Shown: positions 45,148-55,851, counted from the first letter of the stretch. The stretch: DNA of 64,000 nt from Portevinia maculata (GCA_949715645.1 OX454525.1:278915700-278979699); one strand, 5' to 3'. Made by a program: numbers and translations. Notes: generated by a model from the letters alone, not told the origin.

Positions 45148-46318
45148 ATGGCGAAAAAGTGGGACTCCAAGCAAATTATCAAGTTTTTCAACGCTTACGA
45201 GCAGTTTCCTTGTTTGTGGAATCCAACTTTAAGTGAATATAAAAAAAAAAATAAGCATCATCTCGCTTATGAAGCTATTTCGAAAATAATGGATATCGAT
45301 GGCTTTGACCATTTCGGTGTAAAAGCAAAAATCCGTTCACTAAGAAATGCTTACGCGGGTGAGCTTACAAAAATTGCCAAGAGTAAGAGTTTAGGGACGG
45401 GCATATATGAGCCCAAAGTAACTTGGTTCCCAGTAGCACATAGAATTTTGCACCAAGTCATTCAAATAAAAGAGACACCACCCACAATCACAGTAAGTTT
45501 GATAATTCTTTATTTTTTGCGAAACTAGCATTTTAGTAAGTATGCATACCTCTCCTTTTATCAGGTGTAAGCGACAGCAAAGAATGCAATTTACTTAAGT
45601 CGTATATTTGACTCTGCGCAATCTATGCATGAGTATTTTTCATTCAAAATTTGTCAGCTCATTTCAAATCTTGCAATTTACATAGTGTACTCGTATTAAT
45701 GTTCGCCTCATAAAATTTTGTTTTCTTTGTTTTAATATAAGTTGTTTTATTTGATGGGTACCTATTAATAGTTATACATTTGTGGTCTGCTATTTTTAGA
45801 TTAACACAGCTGCAGAGAAAATTGAGAGTCATCCAGATTTGATAACACAAATTAGTCAACAAACCTCTACTGTTAAAAGTATTATGTCGCCTTCGAATTT
45901 ATCACATACATCACTGCCATTGAACACAGCGTGGAAAAATGCTCCGAAACGGTTAAAGAGGTCTGCGCGAACAAGTATTGACACAGCACTGGGGAAATTG
46001 AATGCTATTACGGATGCACTGACTCAACAACCGTTGGAAGAGAACGAGATCGACTGCTTTGCTAAGTCGATGGCAAGTAAAATAAAGCTGCTACCTGAAG
46101 ATACAGCACAAGAGTCAATGGCTTTTATCACCAATTACTTAGTGCAACAGCGTCTAAAAGCCATTAGAAGTCGAACCACTGATTCTTTTAGTGAACGTGA
46201 AACTTCAGCTGGACAATCACCCGATAATTTAAACAGTGCCACTGATTACTTATCATGCGATCTTATTACTATTTATTCTGATGATGAAGATGACCATCGA
46301 GCTGAAGATTCGTCGTGA
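45148..46318 (+). CDS. MADF-BESS domain DNA-binding protein, two exons
   Basis: Exon 1 is 45148-45492 (donor GTAAGT at 45493) and exon 2 is 45800-46318 (acceptor TATTTTTAG ending at 45799). The intron is phase 0 and the join gives 287 residues. Residues about 8-100 form a MADF domain: IIKFFNAYEQFPCLWNP, AYEAISKIM, VKAKIRSLRNAYAGELTKI and WFPVAHRI, with the usual aromatic residues. Residues about 195-230 resemble a BESS motif (FAKSMASKIKLLPEDTAQE). MADF binds DNA like a Myb/SANT fold and BESS mediates protein contacts; fly members such as Adf1 and Dip3 are transcription regulators. The tail is acidic (SDDEDDH). No stop or frameshift interrupts it. It could also be a domesticated transposon accessory gene. 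Confidence 0.8.
45493..45799 (+). other. Intron of the MADF-BESS gene
   Basis: Bounded by GTAAGT and a T-rich acceptor ending TAG. Length 307 bp. Inferred from the reading frames, not from transcript data. Confidence 0.7.
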
Positions 46319-46487
46319 TTGTATTTTGAAATTCTCATTTCAAAGTACCTACAGTGGATGCTTAGCTTAGTTGGCATACATTCAGCTAGATCGTTTTGAC
46401 CAATTACGCAACTTTTCCAATAACGCGCTGCTACTTTAAAGGCATTTCTTAATTTGTCTCAGTTAAGCGGTGGCTCCGATTTTTATA

Positions 46488-46716
46488 CAAGGTGGCGCAA
46501 AAATAACCTTCCGATGTCCGAAAGTCACCGACCGATTATTGCTCAAATAAATAGTCACCAATATTCCGCGTTCTGGAGCAGTGTAGCGTAACATTGTTTA
46601 TTAACGTGTATTTCGCATGTGTTTACTACACAAATGTCAAAACAGAACTGACATTAGGGGCCAATCGCAAAATTTATAGCATTTTCTGATAGGAGGATTA
46701 CTTTTGCGCCACCTTG
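46488..46716. mobile_element. MITE with CAAGGTGGCGCAAAA ends, copy 2
   Basis: A 229-bp element flanked by TA, with the same ends as the copy at 43170-43400 and a related interior (ACAAATGTCAAA, then TCTGATAGGAGGATTACTTT). It lies 170 bp downstream of the MADF-BESS stop codon. Confidence 0.9.
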
Positions 46717-47269
46717 TATTTTCCAAAAAAATTGTACCTATTTCCTGTAGGGTTGTCACCGAATAGCTATGTGAAACAATTTAAGTGTGATATAGGTATG
46801 GTTAAAATTACGCATTAAAAACATCAAACCCCGCCGTTATGGCGGGAGGGTGGAGGGGGGGGGGGGCAATTTCCCAAAAATTGACTTAAAATTAAAATAA
46901 ATAAGGCGGCAACACCTTTTTAAAAGCCAAAAATCTGTTCTTTCGTATAGATATATTTTAAATTAAGTTGGTTTATGAATAGTTTTAAAATAAATACTTT
47001 AAATAAAAACAAAAAAACCATTGTTAACCGATTTTTTCAAAATCGTAAAAATTTACTTTTATTTTTCACTGCCCCTATCAACAAATTGTTTGGTGAATTG
47101 GTGAATACAAAAAAAACAGATGCTTTTATATGTTCTGGTTTTTGAAAAAGTGGAAAATAATATAACTTTTAATTTTATTAAAAAATGTTCTGTCGGAGTA
47201 TTTGCGTTTTACCTTAATGTTAATGAATAAATACGGGTTAAACCTTGTCAGGCAAAAATCACCATCATC
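46717..47269. other. AT-rich spacer with a C/G-rich hairpin and G run
   Basis: CCCCGCCGTTATGGCGGG at 46830-46847 can form a 6-bp stem. A run of 12 G follows at 46855-46866. No gene is seen. Confidence 0.6.
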
Positions 47270-47960
47270 ATCCAAACCCTCCATATAGACGAATAGGCGT
47301 GATCGGTAGTAGACCAAGAGCCGACAGCAAATTTTGGGAGTGGATGTATAACCAAAATTCATATATGTACTTGTGTGTATAGATATACGCAATAATAATA
47401 CAAATTCAAACATCTGGCAGGGTTGTTTTTCAGCCGGCAGGGGCTGTGGGCGGGCATTTGAAAACGGTAATTTTTCCGATTTTTGTGTCTGAGGTATAAC
47501 CACTTCAATGCATATTTAAACAAGATAATTGCGTAATGATTTCAAAAATTTAGGTCCCAGACGTTTTACTTTCAGCTTTCCCTTTGCCAGACGCCCCCTT
47601 AAAGGGGCGAAAAATCAACTTTTGGAGTCAGAGGTATAACCACATGAGTGATACATCAAAAAATCAGAATAATTCTCCTGATAACAAATAGGTATGTCTC
47701 AGACGTTTTCTTTTCAGCCTTCACCCCGCCCGACATCCTTAAAGTATCCTTAAAATAATTTTTACTGAAAACTTCCAAAACCTTTTTTTTTTCAAATATA
47801 ACAATATGCTGGTCACAGGTCACATGATAATAATCTGCAACTCTTCCTTATTATGAATATATAAGCCTCAGACAAATTATTTACAGCCTTCACCCCGCCA
47901 GACCCTTAAAGTATTCCGAAATTAACCCTTGACAGTTTTAGAACCATTAACTAAAATTAA
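47270..47960 (+). repeat. Array of diverged units of about 135 bp, family Y, locus 2
   Basis: Four units start near 47318, 47485, 47624 and 47770. Each has GTATAACCA(C/A) or a variant, then CAGACGTTTT-CTTTCAGC and TT-CCCC-GCCAGACG. The first starts AAGAGCCGACAGCAAATTTT, GGGAGTGGATGTATAACC, matching the first unit at 3720. Confidence 0.7.
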
Positions 47961-47999
47961 AATCTTTTTAGTGATATAAAATTATGTTTGTCAAAGTAA

Positions 48000-48280
48000 A
48001 AAATAAATAAATATGAAATAAATAATAAAATAAAATAATAGTAGAGGGCCTAAAACCTAGCTTCTCTAACCACTTTCTTTGCTGAAAAGCACCTACAATC
48101 TTACGCCGAATCCGAACGGCAAATTTGAGAAGCTTCTCATGACAATTAAATACTTTGTCAGACGGTCGCAAGAGGTGGGGCAGTGGGAAAAAAACTCAAG
48201 ACGTATGGCCCCGGCGGGAATTGAACCGGGGACCTTTCGATTAGTAGTCCGACACACTAACCATTGAGCCAGTGCGCCCG
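48000..48280 (-). repeat. tRNA-derived SINE, type 3
   Basis: Minus strand starts GGGCGCACTGGCTCAATGGT (A box TGGCTCAATGG), has B box GGTTCAATTCCC at about 48215-48226 and ends in a TATTTTATTT-type tail. The two ends of the tRNA-like part (GGGCGCA and GGGGCCA) do not pair, so it is not a working tRNA gene. Confidence 0.75.
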
Positions 48281-48855
48281 ATTTTGTCAAAGTACAAAAT
48301 TTAATTTTAATTGTAAAAATTAAATTATGAAAATGCAAATACAAATTATATGCATACATATATACTCGTACTTCAATTGTAAATGATAAATTGTTATCAC
48401 TTTGTGACCTTATCTTAACCATACAAAATTATTCATCATTAGACTCGTCAGATGAATAATTCTGTGTGTCTTCTTCGTTGTCTGATGAATCCATTCAATT
48501 CAATTTTAATTCAATTTTTTTCTTTATTCAAATATGTACATAGTATAGAAATTAGTTTACAAATTATTCAAACAATTTTACATAGAGGTAATGCTCGTAC
48601 CCACAGAATAGTTAGTGGCATTTATATTTAAAAAAAATAGAGGTGATGCCACATTTGGAAATTGGTAGATGCTTTGTGTTTGGTGTACAAAGGCAGATAA
48701 AAAGAAAAGGATGGCGTGAAAAGGAAGTTAGAAAAAATAAAAATTACAGTAATTTAGAAAGAAAAGCAATCTATAACAAAAAGAAAAAAGGATACAAAAA
48801 AGGATAAACTTAAATATTTAATAATTACGTCTAAATTAGATATCCCATGATCAAA
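48281..48855. other. AT-rich spacer, no gene seen
   Basis: No recognised coding sequence or repeat. Confidence 0.4.
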
Positions 48856-49116
48856 TAGGCGGATTTCAAAAATTCGTAAACATGATTATTTCGGGACCCT
48901 AGAGAGTATATGGTTAAAATTTTAGATCTCTAGGCCCAGTTTAAAGGATTAATTTTTGCCGACAGACGGACGGACGGACGGACGGACGGACATGGCTAGA
49001 TCGACATTACTATCGATGCTGATCATAAATATAGTAACTTTTAGGGGTCTACGGGCAATATGTATGTATGTTACAAACTATGCGTCAAAATTAATATACT
49101 CTTAGAATAGGGTATA
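48856..49116 (+). repeat. mini-me-like repeat, copy N (3' part only)
   Basis: Starts in the last module (GGCGGATTTCAAAAATTCG) and runs through a GGAC array of about 24 bp to GAATAGGGTATA. Copy O follows head-to-tail. Confidence 0.93.
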
Positions 49117-49118
49117 AA

Positions 49119-50021
49119 CATAGGGACGGGCTACAGTCCGCTTGGGCGAACTGTTGGATACCCTATTCTTATTCCTATCCCTCATAAGTGGGCGTGACAA
49201 AAGTCTAAGTATGGTTGAATTGTTAAGAACGCTCTACATATTTTGTTATATAACATTTAAAGGATTTTATCAAAAAAACGCTCCCTAGCTCAAACTTAGG
49301 TGTTTCAATAAAATTGTTTTATTTAATTGTGGGCGTGTCAGTAGGCGGATTTAAAAAAAAACACACATGAGAATAAAGGGCCCCTAGAGAGTATATATTA
49401 TAAATTTCAGCTCCTAGCTAAAACTTTGAATTTTCAAAAAAAAAAAAAAAAAAATTGTGGGCGTGTCAGTGGGCGGATTTTAAAAATATTTACACATGAG
49501 CATAAAGGGCCCATAGAGAGTATATATTATAAATTTCAGCTCCCTAGCTCAAACTTTGGATTTTCAAAAATTAATATACCCTTAGAATAGGTTATAAAAA
49601 AATTGTTTTATTTATTTGTGGGCGTGTCAGTGGGCGGATTTTGAAAATTTATCCTGAGCAGTTTTAGGAGTCATAGATCATATATACAAAATTTCAGCTT
49701 TCTAGCTCAAAATTCGATTTTTTCCAAAATTTAGTTTTTTTGAGTTTGTGGGCGTGTCTGTGGGCGGATTTCAAAAATTCGTAAACTTGATTATTTCGGG
49801 ACCCCAGAGAGTATATGGTTAAAATTTCAGCTCTCTAGATCCAGTTTAAAGGCCTAATTTTTGGCTACAGACGGACGGACGGACGGACGGACGGACATGG
49901 CTAGATCGACATTACTATCGATGCTGATCATAAATATAGTAACTTTTAGGGGTCTACGGGCAATATTAAGGTATGTTACAAACTATGCGTCAAAATTAAT
50001 ATATCCTTAGAATAGGGTATA
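49119..50021 (+). repeat. mini-me-like repeat, copy O, with an internal tail fragment
   Basis: Complete copy. At about 49569-49597 a module contains TTAATATACCCTTAGAATAG GTTATA, a copy of the family's own tail, at the same position as in copy H. GGAC array at about 49869-49890. Confidence 0.95.
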
Positions 50022-50025
50022 AAAA

Positions 50026-50217
50026 GGATAATAAGACAGACATATCCAATTATAGACCAATTTCTTTGTTGTCGTCAATTTCCAAAGTATTTGAAAAAGT
50101 TGTTAAAGAGAATCTTAGCCTATCTTAATCATCAAAATTTTGTTAGTCCCATACAGTTTGGTTTTAGGACTGGCCATTCCGCGGAGGATGCTCTTTTGGA
50201 CTTCTGCTCTATTTTGT
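50026..50217 (+). pseudogene. Reverse transcriptase fragment of another non-LTR element
   Basis: Reads KTDISNYRPISLLSSISKVF and EKVVKE, then one frame over LNHQNFVSPIQFGFRTGHSA and EDALLDFCSIL. These are the standard early RT motifs. Only about 60 codons remain between copy O and a SINE. Confidence 0.75.
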
Positions 50218-51129
50218 AGAAGGGTAGGTGCTACTTACTATTCGAAAGAATAGGAGGATAGGAAAGAAGTTTTGGTGCTTAGTATTTTTTTTCTCCACGT
50301 GTGGCGCCTAAAGTTGGATACCCTATTCTTATTCCTATCCCTCATAAGTGGGTGTGACAAAAGTCGTAGTATGGTTAAATTGTTAAGAACGCTCTACATA
50401 TTTTGTTATATAACATTTAAAGGACTTTATCAAAAAAAAAACGAAGCATTTGTAAAAAAAAGCTCCCTAGCTCAAACTTTGAATTTAAAAAAAAGAAAAA
50501 AATTTAATTGTGGACGTATCAGTAGGCGAATTTTGAAAATATTAACACATGAGCATAAAGGACCGCCTAGAGAGTATATATTATAAATTTCAGCTCCATA
50601 GCTCAAATTTTGGTTTTTCAATAAAATTGTTTTATTTAATTGTAGGCGTGTCAGTGGGCGGATTTTGAAAATTTTATATCCCGAGCAGTTTTAGGAGTCA
50701 TAGATCATATATAAAAAATTACAGCTCTCTAGCTCAAAATTCGATTTTTCGCAAAAAAACATTTTTTTTTATTTTGTGGGCGTGTCTGTGGGCGGATTTC
50801 AAAAATTCTTAAACTTGATTATTTCGGGACTCTAGAGAGTATATGGTTAAAATTTCAGCTGTCTACGCCCAGTTTAAATGCCTAATTTTTGCCGACGGAC
50901 GGACGGACGGACGGACGGACGGACATGGCTAGATCGACATTGCTATCGATGCTGATCATAAATATAGTAACTTTTAGGGGTCTACGGGCAATATTAAGGT
51001 ATGTTACAAATTATGCGTCAAAATTAATATACCCTGAGAATAGGGTATAATCATGGCCCTGGCCGGGATTCGAACGCACGACTTGCCAATCAGTGAGTGA
51101 ATACACTACCATCGCACCAATGCCACCCG
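50218..51129 (-). repeat. tRNA-derived SINE, type 1, minus strand, split by copy P
   Basis: The tRNA-like head lies at 51050-51129 (B box GTGCGTTCGAATCCC on the minus strand) and the body at 50224-50312 (TTCGAATAGTAAGTAGCACC). The join falls in GGGCCATGAT, as shown by the uninterrupted copy at 41093-41258. Confidence 0.8.
50313..51049 (+). repeat. mini-me-like repeat, copy P (head trimmed)
   Basis: Starts at TTGGATACCCTATTC, lacking the first 40 or so bases of the head. It has three or more modules, a GGAC array of about 28 bp at 50896-50924, and the full tail. It is inserted in the type 1 SINE. Confidence 0.93.
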
Positions 51130-51135
51130 TTAATA

Positions 51136-51850
51136 ATGGATACGACACCTCAGGAAGCAGCTCAAGGTGTAGTACTAGCAGGCGTTGCACAACGTAAGGT
51201 CGCTCGAAGACTTCAAATTAGCACAACTTCGGTGCAACGAGTTTACAGAAGATACCTAGAGACTGGGGCATTCGATCGACGTCCAGGTACGGGCAGACTT
51301 AGGGCTACATCAGCAGCAGATGATCGGTTTATTAAGTTTACTGTTCTGCGAAATCGCCGCCTAAATACAGTTCAAGTCCAACAAAATCTGCGGGACGAAC
51401 ACCATGTGTTCATAAGTTAAGATACCGTCAGAAGGAGACTTTTTGAACAGAATCTGACTCTAAAGAGCGCTGCAACAGGCCCAGCATTAACCAGAGCCCA
51501 CCGTCGAGCACGCCTTGAATTTGCTCGAGAGCATAGGGATTGGACGTTGGAGCAGTGGGGTAATGTACTCTTTACTGATCAGTCCAGGGTGAGTCTACAT
51601 GTAAGTGATCGAAGTCACAGAACGATTTTCTCAATGTTGCATCGAGGAAACTGTTGCTTATGGAGGAGGATCTGTAATGGTCTGGGGCAACTCCTTAACT
51701 GCACATACAGCTTTAGTTTTCATCGAGCCAATCGGGCCGTACACGTGGATTGCTTTCTCATCGCTACACAGTCAGGCTCGTGAGGTCGATGAATTCAAAG
51801 ATGCTGGCAGTTATCCAAGCAAGAGGAGGCAATAATAGAAATATTGACCA
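51136..51850 (+). pseudogene. Tc1-like transposase, internally deleted
   Basis: The N-terminal helix-turn-helix part is well preserved: MDTTPQEAAQGVVLAG, QRKVARRLQISTTSVQRVY and RRYLETGAFDRRPGTGR. A TAA at 51418-51420 precedes DTVRRRLFEQNLT. The first catalytic Asp is present in VLFTDQSRVSLH (51567-51600). FSQCC, VAYGGGSVMVWG and LVFIEPIGPYTWIAF follow in shifted frames. It then jumps to the last residues (KMLAVIQARGGNN, about 51800-51836), so the second Asp and the final acidic residue are deleted. It cannot be active. The 5' terminal repeat is not visible because the SINE abuts the start codon. Confidence 0.85.
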
Positions 51851-52124
51851 ACTTTTTTAAAAAATTTTTCTTTGTTATTGGATTAAATTTTTTTTTTCAT
51901 TTTATGATTACAGTAATTAATACAACTGGAAAACGACTCTTTTTTGTATAACCTTAAATAAACACTGAATTAATTGAATAATCCCAATGAGTTTCCAGTC
52001 ATTTTATTCAACATTATAACGCACTTTCTGTTGGTACTACTTTTTTAGTTGTATGTTTTATACTTTAAAAGAAAATCGAATCAGAGTTTGAACGCGGGTG
52101 GTCCTGTTTATTTTCTGTCGAGTG

Positions 52125-52570
52125 TATTATTGAAAATAACCTACTAATGTGTAACAAAGGTAGCACCCCGACCTTAATCTTTCCGGACAGTTTCAATGGC
52201 TGGGAAGAAGTTACAGATGTTAAACTTTGCAACAACAATAACATTATGGAGGTTGAAAATTGGAGAGCATCCAATACGAAATCTTATTAAGATCACAATT
52301 GGATACCCTTCAACGTAGATCTCGCTCCAGAGATCCCAAAAGGTTTTCGAAACCCTAAAAGAATCGATAGGGCTAAGTTCAACCAAGTCATCAAAGCTAA
52401 GTTACAAAAGATTCCCTACCCAAAAATAACCCACACCTCAGAACTCGACACAAAGTTTGAGACTTTCGAAAAAGCTTGTTATATAGCATACAAAGTCTCG
52501 TGTCCGATCAAATATAGTGAAAAATCATTGCCTCCCTGGTTGAATAATTAACTCGCTGACGTAGAAGGCT
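52125..52570 (+). pseudogene. LINE endonuclease/linker fragment
   Basis: Frame reads STPTLIFPDSFNGWEEVTDV, LCNNNNIMEVENWRAS, then SDHNWIPFNVDL (the endonuclease SDH motif) and RNPKRIDRAKFNQVI, CYIAYKVSCPIKYS, LPPWLNN. This is the junction of APE endonuclease and linker in R1/I/LOA-like elements. The last two bases before SDH need a frame change. Confidence 0.7.
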
Positions 52571-54848
52571 GACTATATAGACCTTTAACATCTGTCACAG
52601 ATGCAAATACTGACAATGACAACCCCACTGATACTGCCTAAAAATATACAAGAACCTTATTTTATTTCACCTTTTACATTTAGACCAACACATAATAAAC
52701 ATAACATCACACAGCGCGGTACGGCTCACAGAGAATGGGTATTGGACTGCAAAACCCTACCTTTGCCGGCCTTTTCCTGTTTGGTAATCTTACCTAGAAT
52801 AAAGATGGCTCTCTGGTACGATTTATGTTGACTTTTGGGCATTAGCGGGCGTAAATGATATTTGGGCATAGCAGGTGTGCTTGCAGTTAGCTCCTCTCAG
52901 AGTCCCCGTTTCGCACGAGTGTGCCCTGGCTGGAGGCGAGCAGTTCATCCTCTGATGAAGTTCCCGGGTTTTTATGTTTTAATATTTTACCTCCGACGAG
53001 TAGTACGGGAATCGGACACATCCTGACAGAGCCGTTATATCAGCTATGCATCTGAAGGAGCTCGTTTGTGACTGGTTTAACCCGCAGCCTTGCATTCTTG
53101 CGCACAGTGGCATGCATTAAGCGCTCACACCAAAGCTGAAATTAGGTACATCAATCCGATGGTCAGGAAGCATATGTGAAGTATTAAACTATTAACAAGT
53201 TAGGAATCCTATACAATGCTTCCTGGCCTTACATTTTGTATTCTCTCCTAAAAAAAAAACAAAAAAAAAAAATAATCGGAAAAGCCTCGAAAATCTAGCT
53301 AATTTAGACCATCAACTTATCCAAATTTGTTGTTTGTACATAATTGTTCATGGATCAAAGGATGAACAAACACTTAAACGTGTTCTAATTCACCGGAAAT
53401 GCATTTAAGTATTTTACCTCAAACTAATTACTCAGCTACCTTCCGAAGAAACCTCCAACATCGAAAGGATTTTGTCCGTTTAAGTCTTTCCCACAAGATT
53501 ACCGGAAATGTTTGCATCACGTAAACGAGCTTATTATGGATTCATCTGCCATCAAAAATTAACAAGTTCATCAGGCAAACATATTTTTCGGTGGTTAGCC
53601 ACCACTTGGCCTCTTTTATTTTCAAGGGATCCGCTTCCTCTTGGCGTCACCGAAAATAAATCTCTCATTTGCAGTAATAAATCAACATTTCCCACGATGA
53701 CATCGCGTCGGTGCACGCAGTTGTTATGTTTGTCTCTACTAAACCTGCGTGATTATACGAACACGAGAGACATCGTATCCACACACATGCTCTACGAAAA
53801 ACTATCTAAAACTACCAAAATGAACTTGTATCGGATGGCAGGAACAATGTACCGACCCCGTGGGATCATTACCATATCATCTTGTTTGCAAGCGTACGAG
53901 TAACACATTTGGATGCAAGAGCTAGAACATTGCTTCTTAATATTTTATTTAAGACATTTGCCTACCAAAATTGTATAGTTTTGATTTACAGGCAAAGTCA
54001 AATAGGACGGATGCTATTCATAGATACACTGGGGTGAACTAACTTCCACAACGAGGTGGAATGCTTCAACTAGGTGTCACATGCACCTCCGGATAGTTTT
54101 GAAATATTATCATTAAAAAAATAATTCACAAATATTGGGAACAAAATGATTAACAAGACGAGCTGTTCCTCTTTACAGTTTCCGAAACAAAGGGGAAAGA
54201 ATGCTTCATAAATGATGCTCTCCGTGGAATGTGTCGCTAGGAATGATGTGCTTTCATAGCGGTTCTATTGAAGCATTTGGTTATCCCATAAACAAGTAGC
54301 AAACCCATTTCCACCTATCACATGTGATATATTCTTCCGCATTATACATTATACTGAAAGACCCTGCCAGTCTGCAAAGCCAAAGAGATTTAATATTAAT
54401 TTCAATTGCATTGGTAGGAGCAAGTTGTAATTAAGGAACCTAGATACGCAGGTTTTGCTACAACACCTGCCGCAACAGCGTATTTGTCAGTGATTTGAAA
54501 GGCATGATGGTATTGGTGATTCATTTAGTAAGACGAAAATAGCATAGACAGCTTCCGAAGTTCTGCGTTTAAGTCCTTGTCTTTGCTTTATTAAAATCCG
54601 GTACATAAGCGTATTAAAAAAAAAATTTTTTTAGTCCAGCTTTATTAATTATTGGTGGGCCTAGCTTAATAGGAAGTGCTCTGGTGAAGCACTTTGATTC
54701 TTTGGAAGCATTTGGAAAGCAAAAGTGGTTACCTGTTAATTATAATAACAGTAATAGGCTTTTATTGGAAACAGACAACGCTTATAAAGGGTCTTTCATT
54801 AGGGTCTTGACAACTTCTTTTTTAAATAAAATGCAAACTACTTGAGAT
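52571..54848. other. Mostly unassigned; GC-richer middle part
   Basis: 52840-53160 is richer in GC than its surroundings and looks like eroded transposon sequence, but no motif is readable. A 131-codon frame at 53508-53903 has no recognised domain. Open frame 54634-54843 (PALLIIGGPSLIGSALVKHF and onward) has no start codon, follows a T-run ending in TAG, and its product is unknown. Confidence 0.35.
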
Positions 54849-55035
54849 ATCTTTTTTTTTTGTATTGGGAATTCGCTGGAAGTAAAAAATCATCGAAAGA
54901 CATTGCAGAGCTAGTACGCGAGGGGTGCTTCTGCAGTAATGAGAGACTTTAACTCATCTAAAAAAACTCCCGGGGACTGACATTTGCCATCCCGAATGAG
55001 ATTGCACCTAGTAGACGACTAATCGGCAATTTGTT

Positions 55036-55851
55036 TATACCCTATTCTAGGGGTATATTAATTTTGACGCATAGTTTGTAACATACCTTAATACTGCCCG
55101 TAGACCCCTAAAAGTTACTATATTTATGATCAGCATCGATAGTAATGTCGATCTAGCCATGTCCGTCCGTCGGCAAAAATGAGGCCTTTAAACTGGACAT
55201 AGAGAGCTGAAATTTTAACCATATACTCTCTAGGGTCCCGAAATAATCAAGATTACGAATTTTTGAAATCCGCCCACAGACACGCCCACAAACTCAAAAA
55301 AACAAAATTTTGGAAAAAATCGAATTTTGAGCTAGAAAGCTGAAATTTTTTATATATGATCTATGACTCCTAAAACTGCCACTACACGCCCACAAATAAA
55401 TAAAACAATTTTTTTGAAAATACAAAGCTTGAGCTAGGGAGCTGACATTTATAATATATATTCTCTATGGGCCCTTTATGCTCATGTGTAAATATTTTCA
55501 AAATCCGCCAAACAATTTTTTTTTTTTTTTTTGAAAATTCAAAGTGAGCTAGGGAGCTGAAATTTATAATATATACTCTCAAGGGGCCCTTTATGCTCAT
55601 GTGTTAATTTTTTTTAAATCCGCCTACTGACACGCCCACAATTAAATAAAACAATTTTATTGAAACACCCAAGTTTGAGCTAGGGAGCGTTTTTTTTTTA
55701 TAAAATCCTTTAAATGTTATATAACAAAATATGTAGAGCGTTCTTAACAATTCAACCATACTTAGACTTTTGTCACGCCCACTTATGAGGGATAGGAATA
55801 AGAATAGGGTATCCAACAGTTCGCCCAAGCAGACTGTAGCCCGTCCCTATG
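55036..55851 (-). repeat. mini-me-like repeat, copy Q
   Basis: Reverse copy in the Jockey 3' UTR. Copy 1 keeps the empty site (GTTCGAAAACAAATTGCC at 2636-2653). One module has lost its GC-rich motif (AAATCCGCCAAACAATTT). The GTCC array is reduced to GTCCGTCCGTCGG. Confidence 0.95.

Noticed and set aside
48206..48280. tRNA gene on the minus strand
   Set aside because: A and B boxes are present, but the acceptor stem does not pair and SINE body and tail follow. The same applies to the tRNA-like heads at 41093, 19447 and 51050.
48093..48422. Minus-strand frame with ALAQWLVCRTTNRKVPGSIP
   Set aside because: This peptide is the translation of the tRNA-like SINE head, not a gene.
7315..51049. CRISPR-like regularly spaced repeats
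   Set aside because: The regular repeats are long modules within dispersed eukaryotic elements. There are no unique spacers between short identical repeats and the genome is not prokaryotic.
11057..55828. Many 60-80 codon frames in mini-me-like repeats (e.g. 11057-11302, 20062-20253, 55604-55828)
   Set aside because: The frames run through module boundaries, differ between copies and arise from repeated AT-rich modules. No protein is conserved.
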